From: Lipingzhangella halophila
Lineage (GTDB): Bacteria > Actinomycetota > Actinomycetes > Streptosporangiales > Streptosporangiaceae
Reading direction: 5' to 3'
NCBI RefSeq assembly: GCF_014203805.1
Contig: NZ_JACHJT010000002.1
Coordinates: 124,001 to 188,000, forward strand
DNA length: 64,000 bases
Positions within the stretch are counted from its first letter, which is position 1, and each line of letters opens with the position of its first letter. The position numbers and the translations under genes are program-made. Positions 6,965 through 17,000 of this stretch are shown here, one piece after another. The notes beneath the pieces are model-generated. The model was not told the origin of the DNA. It searched no databases and saw only the letters and a list, made by a program, of their open reading frames with translations.

Positions 6965-9772
6965 TCACCTGCCGTCGGTCAGGAACTGCCGCCTGAGCAG
7001 TTCGATGTTCAGCTCCACCGCGCGCTCGCCCTCGGGCAGGTCGAGCACCGGGAACCCTTCGATGTTGAGCACCTTCTTGACCATCTTCAGGAAGCGCACC
7101 GCCCGGTAGGCCGCCGTGGACTCACCCGCGGCCCCGGCGACGTGCCCGACGGGCAGTCGCGGCCGCGCCCCTCCGGCCATTTCGAGGGCGTCGATGACAG
7201 CGGCGATCTTCGCCACGTCGGGGGCCCGGTGCACGTGGGAGCGGCTGAACTCGAAGGTCTCCGTCTCGACGACCTGTGTGCCCAGCGACTTGTCCGCAAA
7301 CAGGACGGTGTCCTGTGCCGGGGCCCGACGCTTCTTCCCGCCGCCACCCGAGCGGGCGGGAACGGCGTCGGTGGGCGCCTCTGCGCCGGCCGGTGCCGAG
7401 GCGCCCTGCGTGGACTCGGCCAGCCGCAGGCTCCACCAGGCGGGTTCGAGCTGGGCGGCGCGCAGCACCGACCATCCCCGCGGTACGGGGTCCCCGGCCG
7501 GTAGGAGCGCCAGCACCGGGATGACCATCTCGGCGGCGGAGATCCCGCCGTGGTAGCCCTGCTTGCGGTCGGTGTAGCGGATCCGCTCGTCCCACGGCAC
7601 GACGATGCGCCCGCTGCCCGCGAGCACCCGGTCGCCGGAGACCTCCACCTCGCCCTCGCCGGGTGTGCCGGTGCGGTAGCGCGCTGACTCCCCGTCGCAG
7701 GTCCGCTCGGACTCCCCGCGGTCCCAGACGTGGCCGTGATCAGAGGTCAGCAGTACCGGGCAGCCCGCGCGAGCCGCCGCGTCCAGCAGCATGAGCAGCT
7801 TTCCCATCCGCTCCAGCCGCCACTCGGCGTCGGTCTCGCCGCGGTCTTTGTCCAGGGTGTCGTCAACGATGTTGACGACCGCCGCTACCGCCGTGTCCGC
7901 GTCGGCGATCGCCTCCAGGACTGTGGGAGGAAGCGACTGGCCTACGGCGGTGTCCAGGTCGCGCTGGTAGAACAAGGCAGCGTTCCTGTTACCGAAGGAG
8001 CTTTGGGCCCACAACCGCCTGAAGCCGGCGCGCTCCCTGCTCTGCCCGCCGGTGTCGAGGGTTCCCGACAGCAGCGACGTCCGCGAGCAGGAGGTGATCG
8101 AGGGCAGGGTCGCCAGCGCGCCCTCCCGGCGGGCGTCCTCCTCCCGCCCGCGGCCGATCTCGGTGAACCGCCCCTGGGCGGCGATCTGCTCGCCGAGCTG
8201 GACGGCGACCTCGGCGCTCATCCCGTCCAGGACCACGATGAGCGGCGCCTGGTGCTCGGCGAGCGGGCGCGCGACGGCATGCAGCAGGTTCTCGGCCCGC
8301 AACTGCTTGTCGGTGCGGGAAAACGACCCGGTCCACGCGGCGACGCGCCGGGCGAAGGAGGCGTCGAAGTCGGCACGCAGCTCGCGCACCCGTTCGTACA
8401 GCTCGGCGTAGGCCGAGGCGAGGGCGGGCACGTCCACCCGGCAGAACCGGATCGTGGTCACCGCCCGGTCCACCCACGCGGTCGTGCCCATGTGCGCGGC
8501 CGCGCCCTCGGAGACGGTGCCGACCTCGGTATGGCCGCCCGCGGCCCAGCGCAACAGTCGCACGGCCGCTGTGGCCGCGGCGGCGTCGTGACCGTCGCGC
8601 TCGAACCGGCGGTGCGCCCGCAGTTGCTCCAGGGCCTCCTCGACGTCGTGCAGGTCGCGCGGGATAAGTCCCGGCAGCCCGCCGGCGCGGTCGGGCCGCA
8701 CCAGCTTGGAGATCTCCTGACCCAGGGAGGCGAAGCGCGCCTGCAACCCGGCCACCAGAACACCGCTGCGCTGTGCGACGGTCTCGGCGCCCAGGGAGCC
8801 GAGGATCTGCTCGGCCTGCCCGCTGACCTCGGCCGCCGCCCGGTGTTCGTCGCCGTCCATCATCCGCAGCAGCGCGGCCTCGCAGGCGCTGCCGAAGCGC
8901 GAAATATCGTCGTCCTCGTCGGGCGCGTCACTGCCGAAGAAGCGCTCGGTGGCGCGGATGAAGGCGTTGTGGGCGGCGGTGTCGCCCACCGACCGCGCCC
9001 GCAGCAGCTCGGCGAAGACCAGCCCGGCCGGCAGCGCGTCGTAGACCTGGCCATTGCCCAACAGCAGGAACACCACACGGGCGACCGGCCCGATGGCGGC
9101 CTCCAGCTCGGCCTGCAACCCGTCGCGCTCGTCGTCGCGCAGCTCGCTGAAGCGGCGCACGGCCACATGGTCGCGGGTCCAGTCGAGCAGGGCGGCGGCG
9201 TCGATGCGGTCATCCTTGTCCCTGCCGAGCCGCACGGCCGTCACCACGCGCAGCGCCTCCTCCAGCCGGATCACACCGCCGGAGGCGTTCAGCGGGGTGG
9301 TGGTGCGGATGTCGCGCAGCGCGTCGGCCAGCCAGCTCCACCGCCGCGAGTACAGCCGGGGGTCGAGCGCGGCGGCATTCAGCTCGCCCAGCAGCAGCTC
9401 CCAGCTGTTGACGCGGGTGACGGCGCCGCCGATGAGCCGCCCGAGCAGCGCCGGACCGAACTCCTCGGTCGTGCACGGGGTCAGCAGCACCAGGTGGTCG
9501 GCGCCATCGAGAGGGCGGCTGAGCTGGTCGAGCGCGGCGAGCACCGTCGGGACCGCAGCGACGCGCACCCGCAGCTGCCTGCCCTCGTATTCCACGGACA
9601 GCTCGTCGGGGCCGTCCCACTCGGGCGCGGCCGCCAGCGCGACAGCGCGGGCGCGCGAGCGCGGCCTGCCCCGGTCGACTCGGTTGTCCTCCTGCTCCAG
9701 CGCGCGGACCATGGCACCGGCGACCGCGTCGGCGGTGACCGCCTGCGCCGCGGCGGCGTCGATCGTACTCAT
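6965..9772 (-). CDS. pglZ: BREX-2 alkaline-phosphatase-superfamily protein PglZ
   Basis: A 935-aa protein with the C-terminal PglZ domain. A metal-site strand LIVVLDGMSAEVAVQLG lies near residue 510, and VLLTSDHGHVWDRG lies near residue 675; Asp/His residues of this kind bind metal in the alkaline phosphatase superfamily. PglZ is the signature gene of all BREX/Pgl systems and is essential for phage exclusion in known examples. The long N-terminal helical region is typical of the type 2 form. The start at 9772 has a GGGAGG ribosome binding site; longer upstream extensions run through the intergenic tandem repeat and are rejected. It sits between pglY and brxD in the standard type 2 order. Confidence 0.93.
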   Translation of the reverse strand: MSTIDAAAAQAVTADAVAGAMVRALEQEDNRVDRGRPRSRARAVALAAAPEWDGPDELSVEYEGRQLRVRVAAVPTVLAALDQLSRPLDGADHLVLLTPCTTEEFGPALLGRLIGGAVTRVNSWELLLGELNAAALDPRLYSRRWSWLADALRDIRTTTPLNASGGVIRLEEALRVVTAVRLGRDKDDRIDAAALLDWTRDHVAVRRFSELRDDERDGLQAELEAAIGPVARVVFLLLGNGQVYDALPAGLVFAELLRARSVGDTAAHNAFIRATERFFGSDAPDEDDDISRFGSACEAALLRMMDGDEHRAAAEVSGQAEQILGSLGAETVAQRSGVLVAGLQARFASLGQEISKLVRPDRAGGLPGLIPRDLHDVEEALEQLRAHRRFERDGHDAAAATAAVRLLRWAAGGHTEVGTVSEGAAAHMGTTAWVDRAVTTIRFCRVDVPALASAYAELYERVRELRADFDASFARRVAAWTGSFSRTDKQLRAENLLHAVARPLAEHQAPLIVVLDGMSAEVAVQLGEQIAAQGRFTEIGRGREEDARREGALATLPSITSCSRTSLLSGTLDTGGQSRERAGFRRLWAQSSFGNRNAALFYQRDLDTAVGQSLPPTVLEAIADADTAVAAVVNIVDDTLDKDRGETDAEWRLERMGKLLMLLDAAARAGCPVLLTSDHGHVWDRGESERTCDGESARYRTGTPGEGEVEVSGDRVLAGSGRIVVPWDERIRYTDRKQGYHGGISAAEMVIPVLALLPAGDPVPRGWSVLRAAQLEPAWWSLRLAESTQGASAPAGAEAPTDAVPARSGGGGKKRRAPAQDTVLFADKSLGTQVVETETFEFSRSHVHRAPDVAKIAAVIDALEMAGGARPRLPVGHVAGAAGESTAAYRAVRFLKMVKKVLNIEGFPVLDLPEGERAVELNIELLRRQFLTDGR

Positions 9773-9792
9773 AGGGACCTCCCCGGCACGGG

Positions 9793-9990
9793 GGTGCCTA
9801 GGCACTGCTTTCCGAAGGGACGTGGCGCGGAACCCGAGGACCCCACCGGGAACACCAGGCCGAAGCACCACAAAGGCCGCGGCAATAAGGTGCCCAGGCA
9901 CTCCTTTTCAAAGAGACGCGACGCGAAACCCGAGGACCCCACCGGGAACACCAGACCGGAGCACCACAGAGGTTGCCGGTGGTTCCCGGT
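9793..9990. repeat. Two tandem 106-bp imperfect direct repeats between pglY and pglZ
   Basis: Copy 1 starts at GGTGCC 9793 and copy 2 at GGTGCC 9899, giving a unit of 106 bp. Both copies share GAGGACCCCACCGGGAACAC, the flanking AACCC and an AGCACCACA stretch, with scattered substitutions elsewhere. A third partial echo (TTCCCGGTGGGTTCCTC) follows near 9980. The repeats occupy the 271-bp gap between the pglY stop and the pglZ start, just upstream of the pglZ ribosome binding site on the transcribed strand. No coding role is apparent. They could be structured leader RNA, protein-binding sites, or the result of local duplication. Confidence 0.75.
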
Positions 9991-10043
9991 GGGTTCCTCG
10001 CCGGAGGGCGGGGGGCCGCTCTGCACAACACAACCTCGCCTGC

Positions 10044-13000
10044 TCATCGAATCACCCGGACAGTGATCTCGACCTCGACCGTGGCGTCGGTGTCGGGGCC
10101 GGCACCAAGCTCCGCACGCAGTTCGCCGATGAGCCGGACGGGATCGTCGCCGCCTGACAGCCGGCGGGTGACTTCGGGGGCCGTGCGCTCCGGATCGGGC
10201 GGGACGACTTCGGGATCCCGGTCGCCCTTCCGCGCCGGAGGGTCGGGCGGCGTGGGCTCCGGCTCCTTGTACACCAGCAGCGAGAACGCTTCGCGCCCGA
10301 CCTTCTCCAGCTCGGTGGCGATCCTGCGCTGCTGCTCGTTGTTGCGGGCGGTCTGGCGCAGCCGCCCCAGAAGTTCGGCGGCCTGGTCGGCCTTCTCGCC
10401 GCCCGCCTCGACGCGCTCGGCGAGCGCTTCGATGTTCTGCCACTGGGCGGCCGCCAGCGCCTGGGCCACGGCCGACGCCGAGTCCATGCTCTCGCGGTAG
10501 ATGTGCGGCTCGTGGGGCAGGTCCGCGCGCGCCAGGGTGGTGACCAACTCGGTGTCGTCGGCCAGCCCCCGCATTCGACGCAGCAGGTCGTGGGTGGCCC
10601 GCGCGGTCGCCATACGCGGCGCGTCGTCGTCCAGATCGAGCAGCGCGGAGCGCTTGCGCAGCTCGGTCAGCAGCGACTCGGTGGCCGCCTGCCACCGGTT
10701 GGCCTGCTCCTTGAGCTGCTCGGCGAGCCGCTGCACGGCCCGCGCGTTGCGCACCGGCTGCCGGTCCAGCTTGAAGATCCCCGCCGCCCGCTCGTTGGCG
10801 CGCTCGAAGTCCTCCGCGGAGGGCAGCTCCTGGCGCTTGAGCACGATGTCGCCGTCGAGCTTGCCGAGCCCCACGGCCGTGTAGCGCTTGCCGCCGCGCA
10901 TCCAGGCGCGGTCGGACTGGATCGCGTAGACCAGCACCAGCAGATCGACGACGTCGTCGGGCAGGCCGCGCCCCTCGGGGAACTCCCGGATCCACTCCTT
11001 GAGGTCGCGCACCTTGATCTCTGCGGTGTCGGCCTGGGCCGCGCGCGCGGACTTGTCCAGGGCGTTGGCCCAGTCGTCGCGCAGCACTAGGACCTCGGTC
11101 ACCTGCGCGATCCCCAGCTCGTGGGCGATGCGGCGCAGGACGGGCAGCTCGGACTTCGCGGGCGGGTCGTAGCGGAGTTTGTGGTCGGCCTTGGCCGCCT
11201 CGACCGCCGCCAGGTTGGCCTCCAGGTCGGCGCGGCGCACGGGGGTACGCCCCTCTCCGCCCGAGGAGAAGTCGGGGTGCTCGGGGAACATGTGTGTCAG
11301 CAGTTGCCGGCACACGCGCTCCAGGGCCGCCGGGAACTGGCTGCCGGCTTCCGGCCGGATGCTCGCCCCGGGCGGGAACGCCTGGATGTGTCCCTCGATG
11401 CGGGCGCCGTAGTCGGTGTCATTGGGCTCGGTCAGCCCGTAGGCGCCGCGCATCAGCCCGCGCAGTTGAGTGTCCAGTTGGGAGCGCTGGTTGTCCAGTT
11501 GCCCGGCGGCCTCGCGCCGGTCGTCGGAGCTCCAGTCGGGCGCCTTCTCCTCGATGACGCCGGGCTGCAGCAGGTTCTCGACCATCAGCAGCCGGCGCGC
11601 GTCCTCCAGCCGGGCGGGCGCGAGGAAGTTCGGCAGCCACACCACCGTGGCTGGGGCCTCGGCGAACTCCGCCTGCAGCCGGTGGATCCGATCGCGGTCG
11701 TCGGCGGGGCTCTTGTCCTCCTCGTCGAAGGGGTAGTCGATGACGACACGCAGCGCGCCGGGGGCATCGGGCACGAACCGCTCGCGCAACAGCCGCTCCT
11801 CGGAGCGCACGTTGCCGTAGTCCAGCTCCACGATGCGGCGCGTGCCCCGCCAGACGACGTCGGTGCGGGTGGCGCCGGCGTCGAGCCCCAGCTCCTGCCA
11901 GAGCATGCGCTTGAACAGTTGGCTGAGGGCGTGGTCGTTGGCGGCACTGTAGACCTGGCGCAGCAGCGACTCGGTGTCCACCCGCAGCAGGTTGAGCGAC
12001 ACGGTGGGGTTGGTGCTCTGCGCACCCACCCGGACCTCGCCAAACTGGCCGTTGAGGTCACGGAAGAAGTCGGCCACCCGCTGGATGTCCTGGCCGGTGC
12101 GGCGGGCGCGGATGATCCCGTGGTTGAGGCCGATGAGGCGGCTGGCGGTGAGGTCCTTGAGCGCGGGCACGTTCGGCGCCAACCCGGACAGCAACAGCGT
12201 CTTGACCAGCAGGTCCTCGGCGCGAAACGGGGAGCGGACGTCAAGGTCGGCGGCCTGTGCCTCGTCGAGACCGTGGCGGTTCAGCAGCCACGGCCGCACC
12301 TTCTTCCGGTAGAAGGAGCTGACCTTGGCGTACTCGGAGCTGAGGACGTCCTTGAACGGCCGGTCCTCGCCGTCGTCAAGCACGTCGAACACCGCACCTA
12401 GCGGAACGAGCTGGCCCACGGGCAGGCTGTCGCGGTGGTTGATCATGAGCTGGCGCATCAGCTTCAACGCGCTGCGCTGGCGTTGCAGGGCGCCAGAAAG
12501 GTCCACCATCACGTGCATGAGGGCGGGCGTGAACGGATACAGCGCCCGGAAGTCCTCCCAGGAGTCGGCGTCGCCGCCCTCAGTGTCGAGCAGGGCGTCG
12601 CGGACCTCGGGGCGGGCGTTGCGGGTGTTCTCGAACGCGGTCGCGATCTCCGCGGCGGCAGCGTCGTCCTTGGGGCGCAGCAGGCGGTGCCGCACGACCT
12701 CGGTGAGGTTGCCGTCCGCCAGGTTGATGTGGCCGAACCGGCCGTCCCAGTACTTCAGCGTCTGGTCGACGCTCTCGGTACCCGAGCCGATCCCAACGAG
12801 GTCGCGCAGATCACGCTGGCGCGGGACGAAGCTGATGACCGGCGCGGGCCGGTAGCTCTCGGAGGACTCGATCAGCTTGGCGACCTTCTGCACTTCCTCA
12901 TTGATTTTCGACTCGTTGCCGATGAAGGCGGTGAAGCGCAGGATCAGCTCGTCGAGCAGCAGGACGACGCCGTCGCAGCCCAGCTCTTCCTTGGCGTGCC

Positions 13001-13820
13001 GACTGATGATCGACAGCCCTTCGTCCATGGTGACGAAGGCTTCCTTGCTGCCGTGCACGGTGTCGGCGTAGCGCGTGAAGTGGTGCGCCAGCAGCCCGCT
13101 GATGAGCTGGAAGCGCAGCCGGGCGGCCTCGCGGTCGGTGGTGCCGGAGGGGACGGCGAACGCCCGGTCCAGCAGCTCGGGGGTCCACGTCTGGGCCGCC
13201 GCCCACTGCCCCCACTGCGCCTCCTCGGCGGAGCCGTCACCGGAGAGCTCGGGCAGCCCGGCGATGAACGCCTCGTCGCCGATCGTCGAGCGCAGGTTGG
13301 CGGCGTCGGCCAGCAGCCCGTCGGCCCGGTAGACGGGCGGGATAGGAGCGTCGGGGTGCTCGGCGCGGACCTGGCGCACGTAGCCACCGAGGATGGCCGC
13401 CTCGATCGACTCGGCCGCCACCAAGTGGCTCTTGACTTGGATGAACCGCTTGCCGTCCAGCCAGCTCTCGTGCTTGTTCACGATGGCGGGCATCCGCGGG
13501 ATGTCGCGCACGGCCGGGTTGTGCTGCAGGACGGCGTCGAGCACGGCCATGAAGTGACTCTTGCCGGAGCCAAACGAGCCGTTGAGGTATGTGGCGCGCG
13601 ACTGGTTCTGCGCCAGCGCGCCCTTGACCGTGTCGAGCGCCTCGCCGAAGCAACCCGCAAGCTGGTCGGTGACCACGTACTGGGCGAGCGCATCGCTTTG
13701 GCCCTGCTCGGCGGCGCCCTCGGCGAGCTTGAAGACGAAGTCGCCGTCGTGGACTTCCGGCGGGATGTCGATGAGGTCGCTGAGGACGCGCTTGGTGCTG
13801 GAGTCGGGGGGAGCGGACAT
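10044..13820 (-). CDS. pglY: BREX-2 ATPase PglY
   Basis: A 1258-aa protein opening MSAPPDSSTKRVLSDLIDIPPEVHDGDFVFKL, which matches the N-terminus of the PglY/BrxC-like ATPases. Walker A is GSFGSGKS (residues 81-88) and Walker B is VVLLLDELILRF (about 284-295). A sensor-like region VISFVPRQRDLRDLVG follows. The rest is a long helical body ending in a Pro-rich linker (PEPTPPDPPARKGD) and a short C-terminal beta-rich tail. In Pgl systems PglY is an ATPase required for phage resistance together with PglW, X and Z. The ATG at 13820 lies about 11 nt after GGAAGG. A further upstream open stretch is non-coding and crosses the 50-bp palindrome. Confidence 0.92.
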   Translation of the reverse strand: MSAPPDSSTKRVLSDLIDIPPEVHDGDFVFKLAEGAAEQGQSDALAQYVVTDQLAGCFGEALDTVKGALAQNQSRATYLNGSFGSGKSHFMAVLDAVLQHNPAVRDIPRMPAIVNKHESWLDGKRFIQVKSHLVAAESIEAAILGGYVRQVRAEHPDAPIPPVYRADGLLADAANLRSTIGDEAFIAGLPELSGDGSAEEAQWGQWAAAQTWTPELLDRAFAVPSGTTDREAARLRFQLISGLLAHHFTRYADTVHGSKEAFVTMDEGLSIISRHAKEELGCDGVVLLLDELILRFTAFIGNESKINEEVQKVAKLIESSESYRPAPVISFVPRQRDLRDLVGIGSGTESVDQTLKYWDGRFGHINLADGNLTEVVRHRLLRPKDDAAAAEIATAFENTRNARPEVRDALLDTEGGDADSWEDFRALYPFTPALMHVMVDLSGALQRQRSALKLMRQLMINHRDSLPVGQLVPLGAVFDVLDDGEDRPFKDVLSSEYAKVSSFYRKKVRPWLLNRHGLDEAQAADLDVRSPFRAEDLLVKTLLLSGLAPNVPALKDLTASRLIGLNHGIIRARRTGQDIQRVADFFRDLNGQFGEVRVGAQSTNPTVSLNLLRVDTESLLRQVYSAANDHALSQLFKRMLWQELGLDAGATRTDVVWRGTRRIVELDYGNVRSEERLLRERFVPDAPGALRVVIDYPFDEEDKSPADDRDRIHRLQAEFAEAPATVVWLPNFLAPARLEDARRLLMVENLLQPGVIEEKAPDWSSDDRREAAGQLDNQRSQLDTQLRGLMRGAYGLTEPNDTDYGARIEGHIQAFPPGASIRPEAGSQFPAALERVCRQLLTHMFPEHPDFSSGGEGRTPVRRADLEANLAAVEAAKADHKLRYDPPAKSELPVLRRIAHELGIAQVTEVLVLRDDWANALDKSARAAQADTAEIKVRDLKEWIREFPEGRGLPDDVVDLLVLVYAIQSDRAWMRGGKRYTAVGLGKLDGDIVLKRQELPSAEDFERANERAAGIFKLDRQPVRNARAVQRLAEQLKEQANRWQAATESLLTELRKRSALLDLDDDAPRMATARATHDLLRRMRGLADDTELVTTLARADLPHEPHIYRESMDSASAVAQALAAAQWQNIEALAERVEAGGEKADQAAELLGRLRQTARNNEQQRRIATELEKVGREAFSLLVYKEPEPTPPDPPARKGDRDPEVVPPDPERTAPEVTRRLSGGDDPVRLIGELRAELGAGPDTDATVEVEITVRVIR

Positions 13821-13996
13821 CGTGCGGCGGCACCTTCCGATCACGTGGTCAGGGAGCCTGAAGGAGCAAGCGGGGGTCCCGGTCGTCGGGCGCTCCCCAC
13901 CCAGACTATGGCGCGCCCCTCGGACAGAACACATCGTCGGAAGCCGCGGCGGTGACCGGCTGTGGCCGGTGGGGCAGGGGTACCTCGTGCCGTTGG

Positions 13997-14046
13997 ACCT
14001 GTCTGTGTGGTCACTTTCGGCGCCGAAAGTGACCACACAGACAGGT
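13997..14046. repeat. 50-bp perfect palindrome between pglX and pglY
   Basis: Positions 13997-14021 are the exact reverse complement of 14022-14046, with no spacer at the centre (GGC|GCC). The left arm begins ACCTGTCTGTGTGGTCACTT. It lies in the 254-bp gap after the pglX stop (14075) and before the pglY start (13820). As RNA it would form a 24-25 bp stem with almost no loop, and no U-run follows it on either strand. It could be a partial terminator, an mRNA stabiliser, or a large dyad protein-binding site separating expression of the methyltransferase from the other subunits. Confidence 0.9.
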
Positions 14047-14074
14047 TCGCCGGTGCCTGACACAGTGGTGAACG

Positions 14075-17000
14075 TCAGCGGCGGCCGCGTTTGCCCGTGG
14101 GTGGACGCCACTCCTCCATGTCGCTGGCGGTGATGCCGGTGGTGTCCTGCAGCGTGGACAGGTCGTCGGCGGCCTGGTCGGCGGGCGTCTCGCCGTACTC
14201 GTCGCGCTCGGTGTGCCACTGCCGCACCCACGGCAGCAGTTCGACGATGCCGGCGAGCAGCGGCGTCATCCGGTCGCGCTCCTGGGCCCAACCGTGCTCG
14301 TTGACGCGGTTGTGCGCGAGCGTGCCCAGTGCGTCGGCCTGCTGGGCGTGGTCCCACCCGGCCCAGCCGAGCACGAGCGTGGGGTCCTCGTCGGTCTCGG
14401 CGCCCGGGTAGGAGACGAACCGCTCCTTGGGCACGTCGAGCTTGCCGCGGTTGGTCCAGTAGGAGTTCTTGCGGAAGTCCGCGGAGGTGTACTTGGGCGG
14501 CACGGGGATTTCCAGCCGCTTCTCCTCCTCGCCCTCGGCGAGGTCGGCGTTGAGGGCGTCCTCCTCGCGCTGCTTGTCCCAGACGTACTCCCACTGCCGG
14601 CGCTTGGCCATGCCGGAGTCCTTGTAGCGGAGCGCGGCGAGGTGGGGGACGTGCTCGGTCTGCACGATCTCGGCGATGATGGCGGAGAAGTCCTTGTCGG
14701 GGTCGTAGAGCGGGGCGACCTCGGCGGCCTCGGGGTAGGTGTCGCGCACCTTGTTCGCCAGGGCGCGCAGGGAGAGCGTGCGCGCACGCTCATCGCCGGA
14801 CTCGTCGGTCTCGAACCAGAAGCGGCGGTCCTCGCACCGGTCGAGCAGCCAGGACTTCAGGGCGGCCTTCTGCTTCTTCTCCCACGGCTCGGACTGCCAG
14901 CGCCGCTTGTACTCGGGACGCTCGATCAGGCCGATGTCCTTGCGGGAGGTGATGAGTTCGATGCGCTTCTCGACGACCGCGCGGTACTCGTCGGGCCAGT
15001 GGGAGGGGAGGGAGGTGATGGGGGTGGAGCCGTGGCGGTTGAACCACTCGGTGCTGGCCTCGTCGCCGTCCATTGTGCGGGCGAGGACGATCTCGAAGGC
15101 GCGCTCGCCGAGGTTGATCTCCGGGACGGCAGAGGTGTCGGAGATGACGAGTTCGGCGTGCTCATCGTCGGAGATCAGGCCGTAGCGGTGGTAGACGTCC
15201 CAGTCCAGTTCTTCCTGGAGCGCGATCATGCGGCGACGCGTGGCGGCGTACTCGTCGCGGGCCTCCTTGAGGCGGTCCCGAGTGGGGGTGTCTGCCTCAG
15301 CGACAGCGGAGGGCTCTAGGGAGGAGAGGTGCTGAGCGAGAGTGTCGAGCTCCTCGGCCCGGTCACCGGGAAGTGATTCAGGGAGGGGAAAGTCTTGGAG
15401 CTTGGTTCCGGTGAATTCATAAAAACGTTCCCATCCTGAACTGGTAATTCCACCTCCTTCACCGCGGTTCCCTTTATCGTGACACACCTGCTTCAACCAG
15501 AAGCAGGAAACCGATGAATTTAGAGTTCCGACAATTGCTACATACTCCTCTTTTCCTACATTTTCTAGCAGTTTGATAACGGGGGCCGACTGAATGAACG
15601 CCGATTTATCATGGCGAAGAAAGAAGTGGTTGTGGGTGGCCACAAATGAAAAAGGTATAAGATACTCATTTGAATATCTATTGGGGTGAAATGTAGAGTA
15701 TTCGTACCATTTTAATCCTTGTTCTTCTTGATTTCCAGAAAGAGCCTTTCGCTCTCTAAGGAGTGATCGGTAGGGCCAAGCGAACTCTCGTTCAGTTTCG
15801 AATATCTCTGCTTCGAGGGTTGACGAAGAGTAAGGAAACAAGGAAAGCGTTCCATCTTCTGCTGACCAATCCCTCACATTCTCTCCAGAGAAGATGATTA
15901 CTGTGTGATCCTGGTGGAAGAAGGGATGGTTTAACTTGGCCCTTCCTAGCATGTATACTTCGTTCTGACGAGTCTGGGCACAGAATCCGACGCTTGAGAT
16001 CCTCTCTTTCAATAGTTTCGTTGAAGTGCCACTTATTTGCTCGAATGTTTCCATGGCGCCGCCCCCGCGCAAATTCCATGGATATTGTTTGAAACGACCC
16101 CAGAAAAAATCTCCTACGCTTACCCATTCAGATTCGTTGTCGATTTTTCTCTGCAGTTGTTCTACAATTGCTCGCCACACTAGGCCTTCAGTAGGATTTT
16201 CCGGCTGATTAGGTTCTCCTCTAATTCCCAGTACGGCTCGCACGGATGCTTTGTGTGAGTTCAGCATGTTGCGCCCGAAAAGTACTACGGTGGGAGTTCC
16301 GTGGCCGGGAATATGGGCGCCCGACGTATCGATAATGTGAGTCAAGCGAACTTCGTTACGGAAGAACCTTTCGATCAGCTTCTTCCCGAACTCGCGCTTC
16401 ATGAAAGAATTGGCGGTGATCTGTCCAACGTACCCAGCGCCGACTTTGTCTCCGCCTGCCCTCTTGGCGAGATTGAAGAACCGTTCGGCAAATGGAACTG
16501 ACAGCGCGTAGGCTCCCGAGCAAGTCCGGTACCTGGCTCGGTAATTATCGTTTTCCTTCTTGTCCTTAACTGTGATATACGGGGGATTCCCTACTACGGC
16601 GTGGTAGCTGTGGACGCCAAGAAGGTTGAACTCCTTGTAGTAATCGTAGACATCCTCGGTCGAATAGCGGTGGACTTTATCGGAGGAGTGTACTTCCCCC
16701 TTGCGTCCCGGCGCTCCGCGCCCGTGCAACAAGGAGTCTCCGGTCGCCACCACGATCGGCCACTCGGGGTTGCTCTCGGCGAGACGATTGATCCCGCCTT
16801 CCTTCATTGCGGCGATCAGCAAGCGGAACCGCGCGATCGCCACTGCGAAAGGGTTCTTGTCGACTCCGTGCACACTGCGCAGTGAGCGGCTGATCAGATC
16901 CCACTCAGAGACGCCAGGTTCCGCCTCGCGCCACTTGGTGAGCAATCGATGGAAGGCACCAAGCAGGAAGTGCCCGGAGCCACACGTCGGGTCTATCAGG

